The notes: a model not told the origin generated them from the sequence alone. 48,288 bases of DNA from Hymenobacter crusticola (GCF_002154225.1 NZ_MTSE01000028.1:1-48288); one strand, 5' to 3'. Positions 40,129-48,288 are shown, numbered from the stretch's first letter. Translations and numbers: made by a program.

Positions 40129-43100
40129 TTAGTGCGCGAGCGCTGGGGAAGGTATAATATTGCAGAAACGGGTGGTAAAGTCTGTCAACCAGCGGGTGTG
40201 CAATTGGAGTTGTAAGGGCTCTTCTATGTTGGCCGTCACATAATCGCCAATGCGTGTATCATAGCGCCCAGTTGCCCGAGCGAATTCCTGCACAAAGGTC
40301 ACCAACTCCGTGAGCGTCATGGTGCCCAATTTATCGTAGCTAAGAAACCCGTCGAACAACTGCTTTTGAGCTGATTCAATCAATGATTGTACTTGGTCTT
40401 CAGGATGCTTAGTTAGTTCTAGAAACAGGGTTGAGAAGGCGCCTAAAAGCAGGAAGGCGCCATTGTGCGGTGAGGCAGCAAGCAGACGAGAGCAGGCCCC
40501 ACGCAGGTGCTTAATGTTGTCTCTTTCCTTTCCTGTTCTATCTGGTGGCTCCACCATGAAATTCAGGTACTTCCAAATAGTGTTCTGGTCGAAATATTTG
40601 CCTTGTTGAGTATCAGTTGGTAGGTATTGATGGCGGGCGTACTTTGAATTAAAGTACAAGTCAAAGTACTCGCTTAGATTTTCGTTAGGATTTAAGCCCG
40701 TGTCGCACGCCGCTCCCATTTCGATGATTGACCGCTCCCGCTTCGCCCTGATTTCGGTATCATTGAAATCGAGTAGAGCCCCGATGTATTTCTCGATAAG
40801 GCTCTGCCCCTTCTGATTCTCCAGAACAGCCTCCGCCTGTGCCTTGGCGCTTTCCGGGGTAGTATAGCGGGCCAGATACCGTTGAAAAGTGTCGCGTAGC
40901 TCCTCGGGCGTCTGCTTGGGTGCTAGAACTACTCTGAACGTCTTTTCAGTGTACTGGATGGTGTAGTCTTCAATAACCCCAAGCAAGCAAAGCCGATGGA
41001 TGGCGCGGGCAGTATCGGCTTCCAGCCGTATTCTGGCGTGTTTTTTTTCAAATAGCTTAACCAACTCGGTAGGCAGACCTCGCTGCCCCTCTGCACTAAT
41101 AATGTCCCGGCCGGCAGCACTAGCAAAGCCAGACCCGCTGGTAGCGCCAGCATGCTTCTCAAGCTCCTTCTCGGTAAACAAAATATTAAATCTGGCTGCG
41201 TCTTCACAGAGTTCGCGAATGGTGCCATTGCTAAAGCCGACGATTAACTCGCCGGGCCTCTCGCCATGCTGCACGCGTTCCAGTCGTGGCAGAATACCCT
41301 CGATGCTACCAGGGGCCACTCCGCAGCCCAGCGCCTCCACAAACGCCTTGGAAGTGCTGCGAGCTTCTACTGGTTTCATGCCCATTAGAAAAGCAATGGC
41401 CGTATTGATAACCTGATGCAATACCACAGGCTCAGCCGCTGGTTCTTTGTCCTCTATGTAACCTAACAGATTTTGGGGATTTGACACGACAATCCGACCA
41501 TACTTTGCTCCTTCGGCAGTTTGAAGGTATAGGGCTTCGGGCCATTTTGCTCCTTTGCGGGTGTAGAGGCGCGCAGTAATTTCCTGGTCCGGGAAAGCTT
41601 CACCTAGCGCAGTATTGAGGGCACTACATTCCTGGGAGGGGAAGGTAATTAAGGTCAGCAGTTCATGCAGAACCCGCACTTCCTGTTTACGGGCTTTGAA
41701 TGAGCGCTCAAAAAAGAAATTATTGGTTTTGAAATCTACTGTCGGATTGTAGAGAATGTAATTGAGCGCAACAGCCCGGTCGCGTCCGGCCCGGCCGGCT
41801 TCTTGCACAAAGCTCTCGATGGAACCCGGATAGCCGTAGTGCACAGTAAAGCGCACATTAGGCTTGTCGATACCCATGCCAAATGCCTTGGTGGCGACCA
41901 TTACATTCAGCTCGCTATTGACAAACTGAGTTTGCATTTTCTGCATTTTAAGCTGGTCATCCTCCTTGGTAACGCTATCATCATCGGAGCCCATGAAGTA
42001 GCCTGTCTTTAATGCCAGACCTCTCTTACCAAGCGCTTCCAAGTTCGTGTATACCTGGCGAACCCCAATTGTGCCATTCCTATGAGGGCAAAAAATGAGG
42101 CCGGCTTGCGCCAATTTGGTGGTGTTGGGAGTTGACGCGTAAAATCCCGCCGGCCACGCCTCAAAGGGAGGTGGCGGCGTGAATGGGGTCACAATAGTAT
42201 TTTCACGCGGCTCATCCGCAGCGGGAATGAATGATGGTTGTCCGTTCAGAGCGAGCAAGGCGGCAGGCACCTCAGTCAATAGTTTTTCCAGCCGCTCATG
42301 TTTGGCGTTGCCAACGTCCTTACTGTCTACTTCTGCTGTTGCTTCACCCTCTTCATCTTCTGCGCCTACTTCCTGGTTGCCAATCATTACTGGCACTATT
42401 CGCACATGTAGTTCGGGCCGAGCCATGGTTGCCGTGCGAATGATGGCCGACTGGTCTTCATCCAGATGTAACTCCCGCTGCACGTCGGCTAACACGTCGA
42501 ACGAGGCCGTGGCGGTGAGCCCATACAGAGGCACCTCTTTACCAGAATAGGTGCCACAAAAGCGCCGGGCATTCTCGCCCAACTTCAGGTAAGGCGTGCG
42601 AAAGTCGTGGCCCCATTCTGATACGCAGTGCGCTTCATCAATCACGCAGTAGGTAAATCCCACCTGCGGGGTTGACGTTCGCATCCGGTCAAGGTGGTCC
42701 CGGAAATCCTCCTTAATAACTAGCCGCTCTGGGGATATGAAGAGGAACAGTAATTCTCCCTCGCGCAGTTGACGCAGCCGGTGGTCCTTGAGCTGGCGGC
42801 CAATGACTGAGCTATTGAGGTAAGTGACGCCATCAATCCAGTTGCGCACCAAGCCTTCGTACTGGTCCTGCATCAGCGACTTGATGGGCGTTACTACCAG
42901 CGCGACACCGGGCTGTAGCAACACCGCGAGTTGAAATGTGAGGGACTTGCCGCCACCCGTGGGCAAGAGGCCCAAGACACTTTTCCCCTGCAGGCCCCGG
43001 CTGATAATCGGGAGCTGACCCAGTCGTAGCGTCCGCTTGCGAAAAATGTCCTGCACCAAAGACTCCAAAATGCGGCACCGCTCCTTTTGCCCTGGTGTTT

Positions 43101-44721
43101 TCTCCTCGTATGTCTCATGGGCAGGGTCGTAATCCACCAGCGGGGGATATTCAATGAGCGGTGCCGAGCGGAAGCGACGAGCCTGGCAAGGGCTGTGAGC
43201 CGTGCGTATCGTCAGACTCTGGGTGCCGGCCAGTACTGGAGCCTGCGAGAAACCCGAGCGCTGCAAAATCGATACGTCCAATAGTAAATCGTACTCGTCG
43301 TCGGCACTCGGCGCAATGCCATGCTCCATAACAACTGTGCCCGGATGAGTAAGCCGCGTGGGCTGGTGAAAGGCAGCGGCCGGAAAGACGTGGAGTTCGA
43401 TGACAGGTACAGCTTTATGCTTTCCTTCCAGCTTATAGAGTCGTTCGAGCAGTTCAAGCAGCAACGCAACTCCTTGCTGAGCGCAAGGCACGTCACGCTC
43501 AACGACTGCTAGGCGCAAAGGACGGGGTTGGTCGTTGGCGGTGGTGGGTAGTCTTTTAGGAGAGATGGTCCCGTTTATCAGCGCTTCCAATAAAGTGCGT
43601 TGCACCCTGGCCACTGCTAAGGGACCAAGCGTGAGTTGCAAGGCTGACAAGCCTTCGACAGAATCTAAAAGGGGCTGGTGATAATTGGCACTGAGCTGAG
43701 CGAAGTAAGGATTTTCGCTCACTATTTCGCGCAAGGGTGACAGTAATTGTGCGGCATCGGTAAAATTCTGGTTAGCCACTGGCAGGCGTATTGGGAACCA
43801 GTTAGCAGCCAGGACCGCGCTGTCGCGTCGGTTATCCTTCTGCGCTTGTGCATCCTCGATATGATGTGGGCCGTCGACTTCCAGCACTATGCCGTTGACC
43901 TGATTCGGCCATACGTGTCGGCTGCCCTCTGGCTTCAACCCTGCGTTCTCGGGCTGCCATGGGTAAGGAAAGGAAATACTAAAGTCGGCCGCCTGAGCCA
44001 CGAAATCGCCTAGTCGGCCTTCTTTCTCCCTGCGCAGGTGTTCCGTTTCATTGGCACTCCAACTCAGTAGCCCGGAGAGTTGGGTTTGGGGCAGGAGCAA
44101 TTGTGTTAAGTAAGCGTCGCCGCCATAATTGTTCAATAGCAGCGCGGCGAAATCTTGCTCCGCCTTGCTATCGAGTAAACCATCGCTGCGCCAACGTGCT
44201 ACTTGGCGGTTTAAGGCCTGGCCTGGTTGAATCTTTGGGTCGAGGGGATGCAGGGCTCGCCAGAGTAAACTGGCCCACTCGGCTGGTTTGTCAACTGCTG
44301 GTAGTTTGAACCGCAAACTTCCCCGCTCATCAAATGCATCGTAGTCTAGTTGCCCGGACTCATTAAACCATGTTGTTTTAGCCGGCCAATTTTCCGAAAG
44401 TACGGCGGCGGCTAGGCTCAATGGCGCGCGGGTTGGTAGTCCACGCATGATCAAATTAGCCGCCACAGTCCAAATTGCGTGAGTGTCTACAGCGTCGTAG
44501 TCAGAGGCCGTAGCGTTGAATAAGGTACTGCCGTGCACCTCAAACCACGAGAGTTCATGAAGTAGACTTTGTAGGTCTATCTTAGCCTGGTTACTGCTAA
44601 TGGCACCTTCAAGCAGGATTAACTCTAATTCTTCAATAAAATAACCTGCTTGTAATTGCATGATGATCGTTGGTAAAGAAGCAAGTAACTTAGTAGCCTT
44701 TATAGAAATCTTGTATTGCAA
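40129..44721 (-). CDS. RecQ-type helicase with N-terminal nuclease domain
   Basis: This 1530-residue protein starts at TTG 44721 (ATG at 44661 is an alternative). Residues about 270-310 hold an MTES_1575/DUF559-like nuclease core: NGIVLEVDGPHHIEDAQAQK, then RRDSAVLAANWFPIRL, with E-x-D and the following basic helix. The helicase follows: LLPTGGGKSLTFQLAVLLQP (Walker A, about 587), VIDEAHCVSEWGHDF (about 700), GLTATASFDV, TKAFGMGIDKPNVRFTVHYG and QEAGRAGRDRA (motif VI, about 978), all typical of RecQ. The long C-terminal part is unrecognised. It is about 2.5 times the length of E. coli RecQ and is not a housekeeping copy. It heads the leftward cluster with the coiled-coil protein and the DUF4011 helicase. 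Confidence 0.9.
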   Translation of the reverse strand: MQYKISIKATKLLASLPTIIMQLQAGYFIEELELILLEGAISSNQAKIDLQSLLHELSWFEVHGSTLFNATASDYDAVDTHAIWTVAANLIMRGLPTRAPLSLAAAVLSENWPAKTTWFNESGQLDYDAFDERGSLRFKLPAVDKPAEWASLLWRALHPLDPKIQPGQALNRQVARWRSDGLLDSKAEQDFAALLLNNYGGDAYLTQLLLPQTQLSGLLSWSANETEHLRREKEGRLGDFVAQAADFSISFPYPWQPENAGLKPEGSRHVWPNQVNGIVLEVDGPHHIEDAQAQKDNRRDSAVLAANWFPIRLPVANQNFTDAAQLLSPLREIVSENPYFAQLSANYHQPLLDSVEGLSALQLTLGPLAVARVQRTLLEALINGTISPKRLPTTANDQPRPLRLAVVERDVPCAQQGVALLLELLERLYKLEGKHKAVPVIELHVFPAAAFHQPTRLTHPGTVVMEHGIAPSADDEYDLLLDVSILQRSGFSQAPVLAGTQSLTIRTAHSPCQARRFRSAPLIEYPPLVDYDPAHETYEEKTPGQKERCRILESLVQDIFRKRTLRLGQLPIISRGLQGKSVLGLLPTGGGKSLTFQLAVLLQPGVALVVTPIKSLMQDQYEGLVRNWIDGVTYLNSSVIGRQLKDHRLRQLREGELLFLFISPERLVIKEDFRDHLDRMRTSTPQVGFTYCVIDEAHCVSEWGHDFRTPYLKLGENARRFCGTYSGKEVPLYGLTATASFDVLADVQRELHLDEDQSAIIRTATMARPELHVRIVPVMIGNQEVGAEDEEGEATAEVDSKDVGNAKHERLEKLLTEVPAALLALNGQPSFIPAADEPRENTIVTPFTPPPPFEAWPAGFYASTPNTTKLAQAGLIFCPHRNGTIGVRQVYTNLEALGKRGLALKTGYFMGSDDDSVTKEDDQLKMQKMQTQFVNSELNVMVATKAFGMGIDKPNVRFTVHYGYPGSIESFVQEAGRAGRDRAVALNYILYNPTVDFKTNNFFFERSFKARKQEVRVLHELLTLITFPSQECSALNTALGEAFPDQEITARLYTRKGAKWPEALYLQTAEGAKYGRIVVSNPQNLLGYIEDKEPAAEPVVLHQVINTAIAFLMGMKPVEARSTSKAFVEALGCGVAPGSIEGILPRLERVQHGERPGELIVGFSNGTIRELCEDAARFNILFTEKELEKHAGATSGSGFASAAGRDIISAEGQRGLPTELVKLFEKKHARIRLEADTARAIHRLCLLGVIEDYTIQYTEKTFRVVLAPKQTPEELRDTFQRYLARYTTPESAKAQAEAVLENQKGQSLIEKYIGALLDFNDTEIRAKRERSIIEMGAACDTGLNPNENLSEYFDLYFNSKYARHQYLPTDTQQGKYFDQNTIWKYLNFMVEPPDRTGKERDNIKHLRGACSRLLAASPHNGAFLLLGAFSTLFLELTKHPEDQVQSLIESAQKQLFDGFLSYDKLGTMTLTELVTFVQEFARATGRYDTRIGDYVTANIEEPLQLQLHTRWLTDFTTRFCNIIPSPALAH

Positions 44722-45224
44722 GCTGTCAAGTTACTCGTCCTAGTTTAAGATGCAGCTGTGAATTATCGTAAACAAATCGTGCCATCCAACGTGTCACTAG
44801 CTGCAGGCATAGTTGGCACAGCTTGATGCTGTGCTTAAGTAGTGCTAGACAAATAGAGTAAAACCTCCGATCCGGAAGCCAAGCAACTCGAATGCTGAAT
44901 AAGGCATAAATGGCCTTGGTTAAAAATTTGGTCTCGAGGTCGCATTTGCCATCTACCAAAGCTCGGCTGCGTACTGGAAAGCCGTTTGTAGCGCATTAAC
45001 CATATTCTGATTACATAAACCCGTTTAGAGTATAGCTTTTCTCAAGTTAACGGAGAATGGAAGAATAGCCAATCATCGGTATCCGAAAAGAACCATTTTA
45101 GTGCTCTGTTAGCATTGTTTCACGTTTGCGCATGGGCCAAATGCGACTTTGGGACCAAACTTTTAACTAAAGTCGAATTAGGTCTATATCACCTCGCCCC
45201 TATCGAGACGTACTAGGACAATCC
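44722..45224. other. Intergenic stretch
   Basis: The region should contain the promoter of the leftward RecQ-type gene. A 77-codon leftward frame (44726-44959) with SIRVAWLPDRRFYSICLALL has no recognised family. No intact gene is called. Confidence 0.4.
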
Positions 45225-45262
45225 ATAACATTCTGCGAGGGAGCGTGGCTGTTGCAGAACCC
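45225..45262 (+). repeat. 38-bp interspersed repeat, copy A
   Basis: ATAACATTCTGCGAGGGAGC then GTGGCTGTTGCAGAACCC matches copies B (48128-48165) and C (59-96, minus). The core GTGGCTGTTGCAGAAC starts at 45245. Confidence 0.75.
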
Positions 45263-45378
45263 CATCAATACTTTGGGAGCGGTACGTGCAAGCGAGCATC
45301 TGATGTAAGAAAGACATTAATCAGGGATTTTAGACCACTCTTAAGAGGGAAGATGACCAATTAGGCTGGTAGCTGAGC

Positions 45379-45394
45379 GTTCTACAACAGCCAC
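45379..45394 (-). repeat. Inverted core partner of repeat copy A
   Basis: GTTCTACAACAGCCAC is the reverse complement of the core GTGGCTGTTGCAGAAC with one mismatch. With copy A it bounds exactly 150 bp (45245-45394). Copies B and C bound the same 150 bp once the Tn3 insertion is removed. Confidence 0.65.
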
Positions 45395-45726
45395 ACCCAA
45401 TGTGTAAACTTTACCTGTTTTTCGCTCCAGCTTCTACCGATTCTAATATGTCAGCAGCTAGTGTATAACATGCTGCAACATGTCAAGTAAGCGGCAGTGC
45501 TTATTACATAAGAGTCTAGCTGTTAAGCTATTTTACGCTTGCAATCGATTTTAGGAACTGCACCCACATACTGCTGTCGTACCTTTTTGTCAGTGGCTTG
45601 CTAGCTAGGTACTGGAAGTAGTAGCTCACGCTGTACACGAGCAGCATACCCATATACTAAGCTATATAAGCGGCCCACTAATTGCACCCAAAACTCACTT
45701 AGTATCCTCAAAAAACCTACTTATCA
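45395..45726. other. Intergenic stretch upstream of the secreted orphan
   Basis: Contains the small leftward frame at 45528-45653 and the word AATTGCACCC at 45682. The bases just before 45727 are AT-rich and likely hold the promoter of the next gene. Confidence 0.35.
45528..45653 (-). CDS. Possible 41-residue membrane-associated small protein
   Basis: ATG at 45653 begins MGMLLVYSVSYYFQYLASKP followed by LTKRYDSSMWVQFLKSIASV-K, ending in TAG at 45528. A diverged copy with two internal stops lies at 46976-47098 and keeps both the start and the ending FLKSVISVK, so the reading frame rather than only the DNA appears shared. This suggests a real small gene or the tail of a larger lost one. The frame in front of the ATG is closed by a TAG. 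Confidence 0.4.
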   Translation of the reverse strand: MGMLLVYSVSYYFQYLASKPLTKRYDSSMWVQFLKSIASVK

Positions 45727-46209
45727 ATGTCTGCTAGTCCTTCTATGCGAAGAACATTACTCGCTTTTTCTTTTTGCCTAGGCTCCCTTTGCTGTATAGC
45801 TCAAACCGCACCAGTTGAAAAGCCTAAGATTGCTCCAACATCACAAGAGGAATACAACTATGCTACTAAAGGGCTCAAAACTCAACGCGCACAAGGCCTT
45901 GACTTGAAAGCAGGCTATACCCTACAGAATGATACAGAGCTTCCAATCGGTACTACCACAGTGAAAATAGAGGACCTAGTACGTAAACAAGACAACTCCT
46001 TGGCCTGCGTAATTGCGCAAGTCAGTAGCTCCAAAATGGCCGAGCCAACATATCTGGCTATTCCAAATGCTAGTACGGGCGGCGATATATTTAAACAATA
46101 TGCAAAATCAGTTAATGATTTAGACCCGACAGTCGCCAAAATGGTGCTCTACACTATATCTGGCCGGCTAGGTGGAATGACATCTATAGTGTATAAGGTT
46201 GTCAAGTAA
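45727..46209 (+). CDS. Secreted/periplasmic hypothetical protein
   Basis: This 160-residue protein begins with a Sec signal peptide (RRTLLAFSFCLGSLCCIAQT; start 45727 or the ATG at 45745). Cleavage after the AQT region is likely; the cysteines in GSLCCIAQ could also make it a lipoprotein, though the lipobox is poor. The mature part, EYNYATKGLKTQRAQGLDLK and YTLQNDTELPIGTTTVKIED, has no recognised domain. It stands alone, with a clear terminator directly after it. No link to the defence genes is evident. Confidence 0.75.
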   Translation: MSASPSMRRTLLAFSFCLGSLCCIAQTAPVEKPKIAPTSQEEYNYATKGLKTQRAQGLDLKAGYTLQNDTELPIGTTTVKIEDLVRKQDNSLACVIAQVSSSKMAEPTYLAIPNASTGGDIFKQYAKSVNDLDPTVAKMVLYTISGRLGGMTSIVYKVVK

Positions 46210-46230
46210 TAAGTTTTGCTCTACATGCAG

Positions 46231-46258
46231 AAAGGCTGGCCAATGGCCAGCCTTTTTT
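46231..46258 (+). terminator. Rho-independent terminator
   Basis: AAGGCTGGCC / GGCCAGCCTT (perfect 10-bp stem, loop AAT) followed by TTTTTT, 22 bases past the stop of the secreted protein gene. Confidence 0.92.
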
Positions 46259-46357
46259 GATGATGCCTGTTGAAAGAACAGTGATTGATAAATAAGCAGA
46301 ATACATACCTTGAAGGTGTCTGTATCACTCCACACAGCTAATTCAAACACCAATAGT

Positions 46358-46957
46358 ATGGGAACCGACAAAGAAGAGAAAACCAAGGTTGATGATATAC
46401 TTCAGTTCTTTCGTAATACAAAAGTTACAGCAGTTTTAATCGTTGTTGGGCTGTTTCTCGTTGGTTTTAACCAAGTAACTGAGGCGTTAGAAAATTCTCT
46501 AAGAAGGTTAGGAATAATAAAGACGTTCAACACATCCGTCGAAACGAACCGAGGACAATTCTCAGCTAAGTTCGTTGAAAATGCTTGGAATAGGATGTTC
46601 TGGATGCGTGCTTACACTGAATGGGTAAAAATAAAAATACCTGAAAGTGAGCAGCTAATGGCCTACAACAAGTATATCACGGCATCTGAAATATGGAGTT
46701 CTCAGCTAATGAACTATTACCTATGGTTCGATGAATATTACCCAGGTTCTGGCAAGCGAGAACTACTTCAAGAAACAATTCAGCCTAAGCTCGTAGGGAT
46801 AGGTAGAGCTATACGCCGTTTAAGATTTAATTCAAGCTCTATTTCTGATTCCTTAATTATAGCTAGGGTAGATTCTATTCAGAATTTGGTTAACGATGTG
46901 AATAATGATTTCTATTTAATAGTGGACCAGAAGCAATCTGCTAAGCGATTGTTATAA
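46358..46957 (+). CDS. Single-pass membrane protein of unknown function
   Basis: The ATG at 46358 (MGTDKEEKTKVDDILQFFRN) is preferred over an in-frame start at 46310, because the extra 16 residues look non-coding. Residues about 23-42 (TAVLIVVGLFLVGFNQV) form one membrane helix. The rest is a helical soluble domain (FVENAWNRMFWMRAYTEWVK, SQLMNYYLWFDEYYPGSGKR, LIIARVDSIQNLVNDVNNDF). The family is unrecognised. Its AT-rich composition resembles the anchored protein at 9509. Confidence 0.75.
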   Translation: MGTDKEEKTKVDDILQFFRNTKVTAVLIVVGLFLVGFNQVTEALENSLRRLGIIKTFNTSVETNRGQFSAKFVENAWNRMFWMRAYTEWVKIKIPESEQLMAYNKYITASEIWSSQLMNYYLWFDEYYPGSGKRELLQETIQPKLVGIGRAIRRLRFNSSSISDSLIIARVDSIQNLVNDVNNDFYLIVDQKQSAKRLL

Positions 46958-46975
46958 ACTATTTTTTTATGATTT

Positions 46976-47098
46976 CTATTTCACACTTATAACCGACTTC
47001 AGAAATTGAGCCCACATAATGCGGTTCTTGCCCGTCCTTCAATGGCTTGTTAGGTATTGAAACTAACAGCTCACGCCATGCACGAGCAGCGCGCCCAT
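46976..47098 (-). pseudogene. Diverged copy of the 41-residue small frame
   Basis: Leftward from 47098: MGALLVHGVSC, stop, FQYLTSH, stop, RTGKNRIMWAQFLKSVISVK, stop. It aligns with the intact frame at 45528-45653, including the ends. The DNA words AGCTCACGC and CACGAGCAGC are shared. Confidence 0.55.
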
Positions 47099-47605
47099 GT
47101 ACTGCGTGCCTTTACCTGGTATGTTATAGCGCGCATAGCGGCCCTGGCAAGGCCCATGCATAGCAGCAAGGCACCTTTACGTTTGTCGTGCGCTGACTGG
47201 GTTAGTGCTAGCAGGATCGTAGCGAATCATATCGGTGTTATCAACTGATTCGACGTAGAGTACTGTCTAGGCCGGGGCCCCACTTCGGTGGCGTGATAGC
47301 CAGTGAATGACACCCTATTCAGCCTCTTAGTGGTAGGAGAGCTGTTATTCAACCGTCTTGCCGAGGTAAAGACGCGTGAGAAGGGTTAGAGACGAAAGAT
47401 AGAAAGCTATAAAGAAATTGCTTTTCTCTTAGGCTACTAGTTAGACAAAAGCAGGAATGCACCTACGTTGTTATTTTGGCTGAATCCTGAGATAAGTTGA
47501 TAAACATAATGCTGCTTATAACCTCAGCCTTGGAATCAGTGCAGTTTTGAGCCTCTTCTCGTGCAATGACCAACGTTGTACTTTGGCGTGAATTAGGCGC
47601 TGCTG
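47099..47605. other. Intergenic stretch, about 500 bp
   Basis: No gene recognised. Short frames have no coding character. Nothing structured beyond a GGCCGGGGCCCC run near 47270. Confidence 0.4.
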
Positions 47606-48019
47606 TTAGGGCCTAGCACAAGCCTCTTGGATCAGCACTGCCAACTCACCTGCCCGTTCCGGCTGTTTCCCAAACCCACTCCGGATGGGATGGTCCGAAA
47701 ACAGAAACGTCTCGCCTGTGGTCAACACTAGTTGGTAGGAAAAGCCGCTGATGGATTCCACGCGGGCCAGTTGCGCGCAAGGCCGTCGAAACGTGCGAAA
47801 CCCATTACGGAAGCACAAGGTGGCCGACGGCTCCACGGTGATATAATAGCCCTGACAGTGCCAGAAGACAAGGGCAACGCTCCAAAAGAGCGCCCCTACC
47901 ACCTTGAAAAGGGTGTCCCCCTCTAGTCAACCGGGTACAAAAACTAGAACCCAGCACAAGATCAAAGCACTCCAAAACGCCCCTCTGCCCTGCGCATAGT
48001 TCAGCCAACTAATGTTCAT
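47606..48019 (-). pseudogene. Membrane/PH-like protein gene split by an in-frame TGA
   Basis: ATG at 48019 begins MNISWLNYAQGRGAFWSALI, LCWVLVFVPG, then TGA at 47929-47927. In the same frame it continues LEGDTLFKVVGALFWSVALV, FWHCQGYYITVEPSATLCF and on to 47606. A single base change (for example CGA or GGA to TGA) explains the split. Rejoined it has about 137 residues: two membrane helices, then a strand-rich domain with a bacterial PH-like look (TFRRPCAQLARVESISGFSY, TTGETFLFSDHP). The second half could be expressed from GTG 47902. The family is not firmly known. Confidence 0.6.
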
Positions 48020-48127
48020 CGAACCAAATAGAAATACGGCAACGCCTTTGTAAAAGCAACGCGGGTTGGCCGCTTGGCCAATAGCTTGAACATTGCTCAA
48101 GAAGCGTACCGTCCTACAGGTACGCGT

Positions 48128-48165
48128 ATAACGTACTGTAAAGGCTCGTGGCTGTTGCAGAACTC
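48128..48165 (+). repeat. 38-bp interspersed repeat, copy B
   Basis: ATAACGTACTGTAAAGGCTC then GTGGCTGTTGCAGAACTC. With copy C (59-96, minus strand) it forms an inverted pair facing across the Tn3 insertion point. Confidence 0.75.
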
Positions 48166-48252
48166 CCAATGGTGAAGTTGCTGGATAGAACCAGCGTCTG
48201 AAACAGGCTAAAAAGCCTCTTTACCGCCACCATTCTCCGCAAACGAGAGGCT

Positions 48253-48257
48253 AAGGA
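48253..48257. repeat. 5-bp target site duplication (AAGGA), right copy
   Basis: Same five bases as 32-36, directly before the right terminal repeat. Confidence 0.9.
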
Positions 48258-48288
48258 GGGGCCCTCTCAGAAAACGGAAAATATAGCA
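48258..48288. repeat. Tn3-family terminal inverted repeat (right window end, partial)
   Basis: Begins GGGGCCCTCTCAGAAAACGG and is the exact reverse complement of 1-31. The transposon interior would continue beyond the window end. Confidence 0.9.

Noticed and set aside
44726..44959. 77-codon leftward frame ahead of the RecQ-type gene
   Set aside because: Plausible composition but no family or partner; likely 5' region of the operon or a relic.
1..48288. Linear plasmid with hairpin telomeres, suggested by the inverted terminal sequences
   Set aside because: The 31-bp repeats match Tn3/Tn21-type ends and are flanked by a 5-bp duplication, which transposition explains fully and telomeres do not.

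Overview
The window reads as a mobile replicon, almost certainly a plasmid, of a Bacteroidota bacterium. A Hymenobacter-like (Cytophagales) host is my inference from the TAnnTTTG promoter boxes, the lack of clear Shine-Dalgarno sequences and the style of the insertion sequences and zinc-ribbon proteins. Base composition is patchy: GC-rich resolvase, IS and restriction genes alternate with visibly AT-rich cargo (5.3-7.7, 9.5-10.1 and 46.3-47 kb), which points to assembly from several sources. The two window ends are inverted copies of 31 bases of a Tn3-family (Tn21-like) terminal repeat, each flanked inside by the same 5-base target duplication AAGGA. The sequence is therefore best understood as a circular plasmid opened at, and missing, a Tn3-family transposon.

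Layout. 0.3-3.1 kb: plasmid core, with an AP2-domain/Rep_3 initiator, iterons, ParA, a ribbon-helix-helix partner and a palindromic partition region. 3.1-5.3 kb: serine resolvase with repeats and a small decayed transcription unit. 5.4-7.7 kb: AT-rich nuclease-PIN gene split at a TA-repeat frameshift. 7.7-10.1 kb: relics (decayed gene, 295-bp inverted-repeat element, Tn3 transposase fragment) and a membrane-anchored orphan. 10.35-11.6 kb: IS3-family element that clips the 3' end of a dnaB-like helicase. 11.6-14.1 kb: replication operon (helicase plus HTH replication protein). 14.3-16.9 kb: XRE regulator and two small accessory genes tied to a repeated palindrome.

16.9-44.7 kb is a dense defence island. 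It holds a compact three-gene operon (small protein, DUF6575-like protein, DUF3883-type nuclease); a five-cistron type I restriction locus (hsdM, hsdS, an extra PD-(D/E)XK nuclease gene, a broken small gene, hsdR); a toxin-antitoxin-SecB-like chaperone module; a DUF4365 nuclease-like protein; a 238-bp Tn3-derived miniature element inserted in an IS3 relic; and a large leftward cluster (RecQ-type helicase with an N-terminal nuclease domain, a tail-anchored coiled-coil protein, a 1945-residue DUF4011-helicase-Vsr protein, and two small genes including a TPR protein).

44.7-48.3 kb is mostly relics: repeats, small duplicated reading frames, a secreted orphan, a membrane-anchored orphan, and a membrane/PH-like gene broken by an in-frame stop. 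The best candidates for undescribed biology are the 16.9-19.8 kb operon, the 31.6-44.7 kb two-helicase cluster, the chaperone-linked toxin module with an unusual toxin, and the nuclease-PIN gene with a slippery tract.
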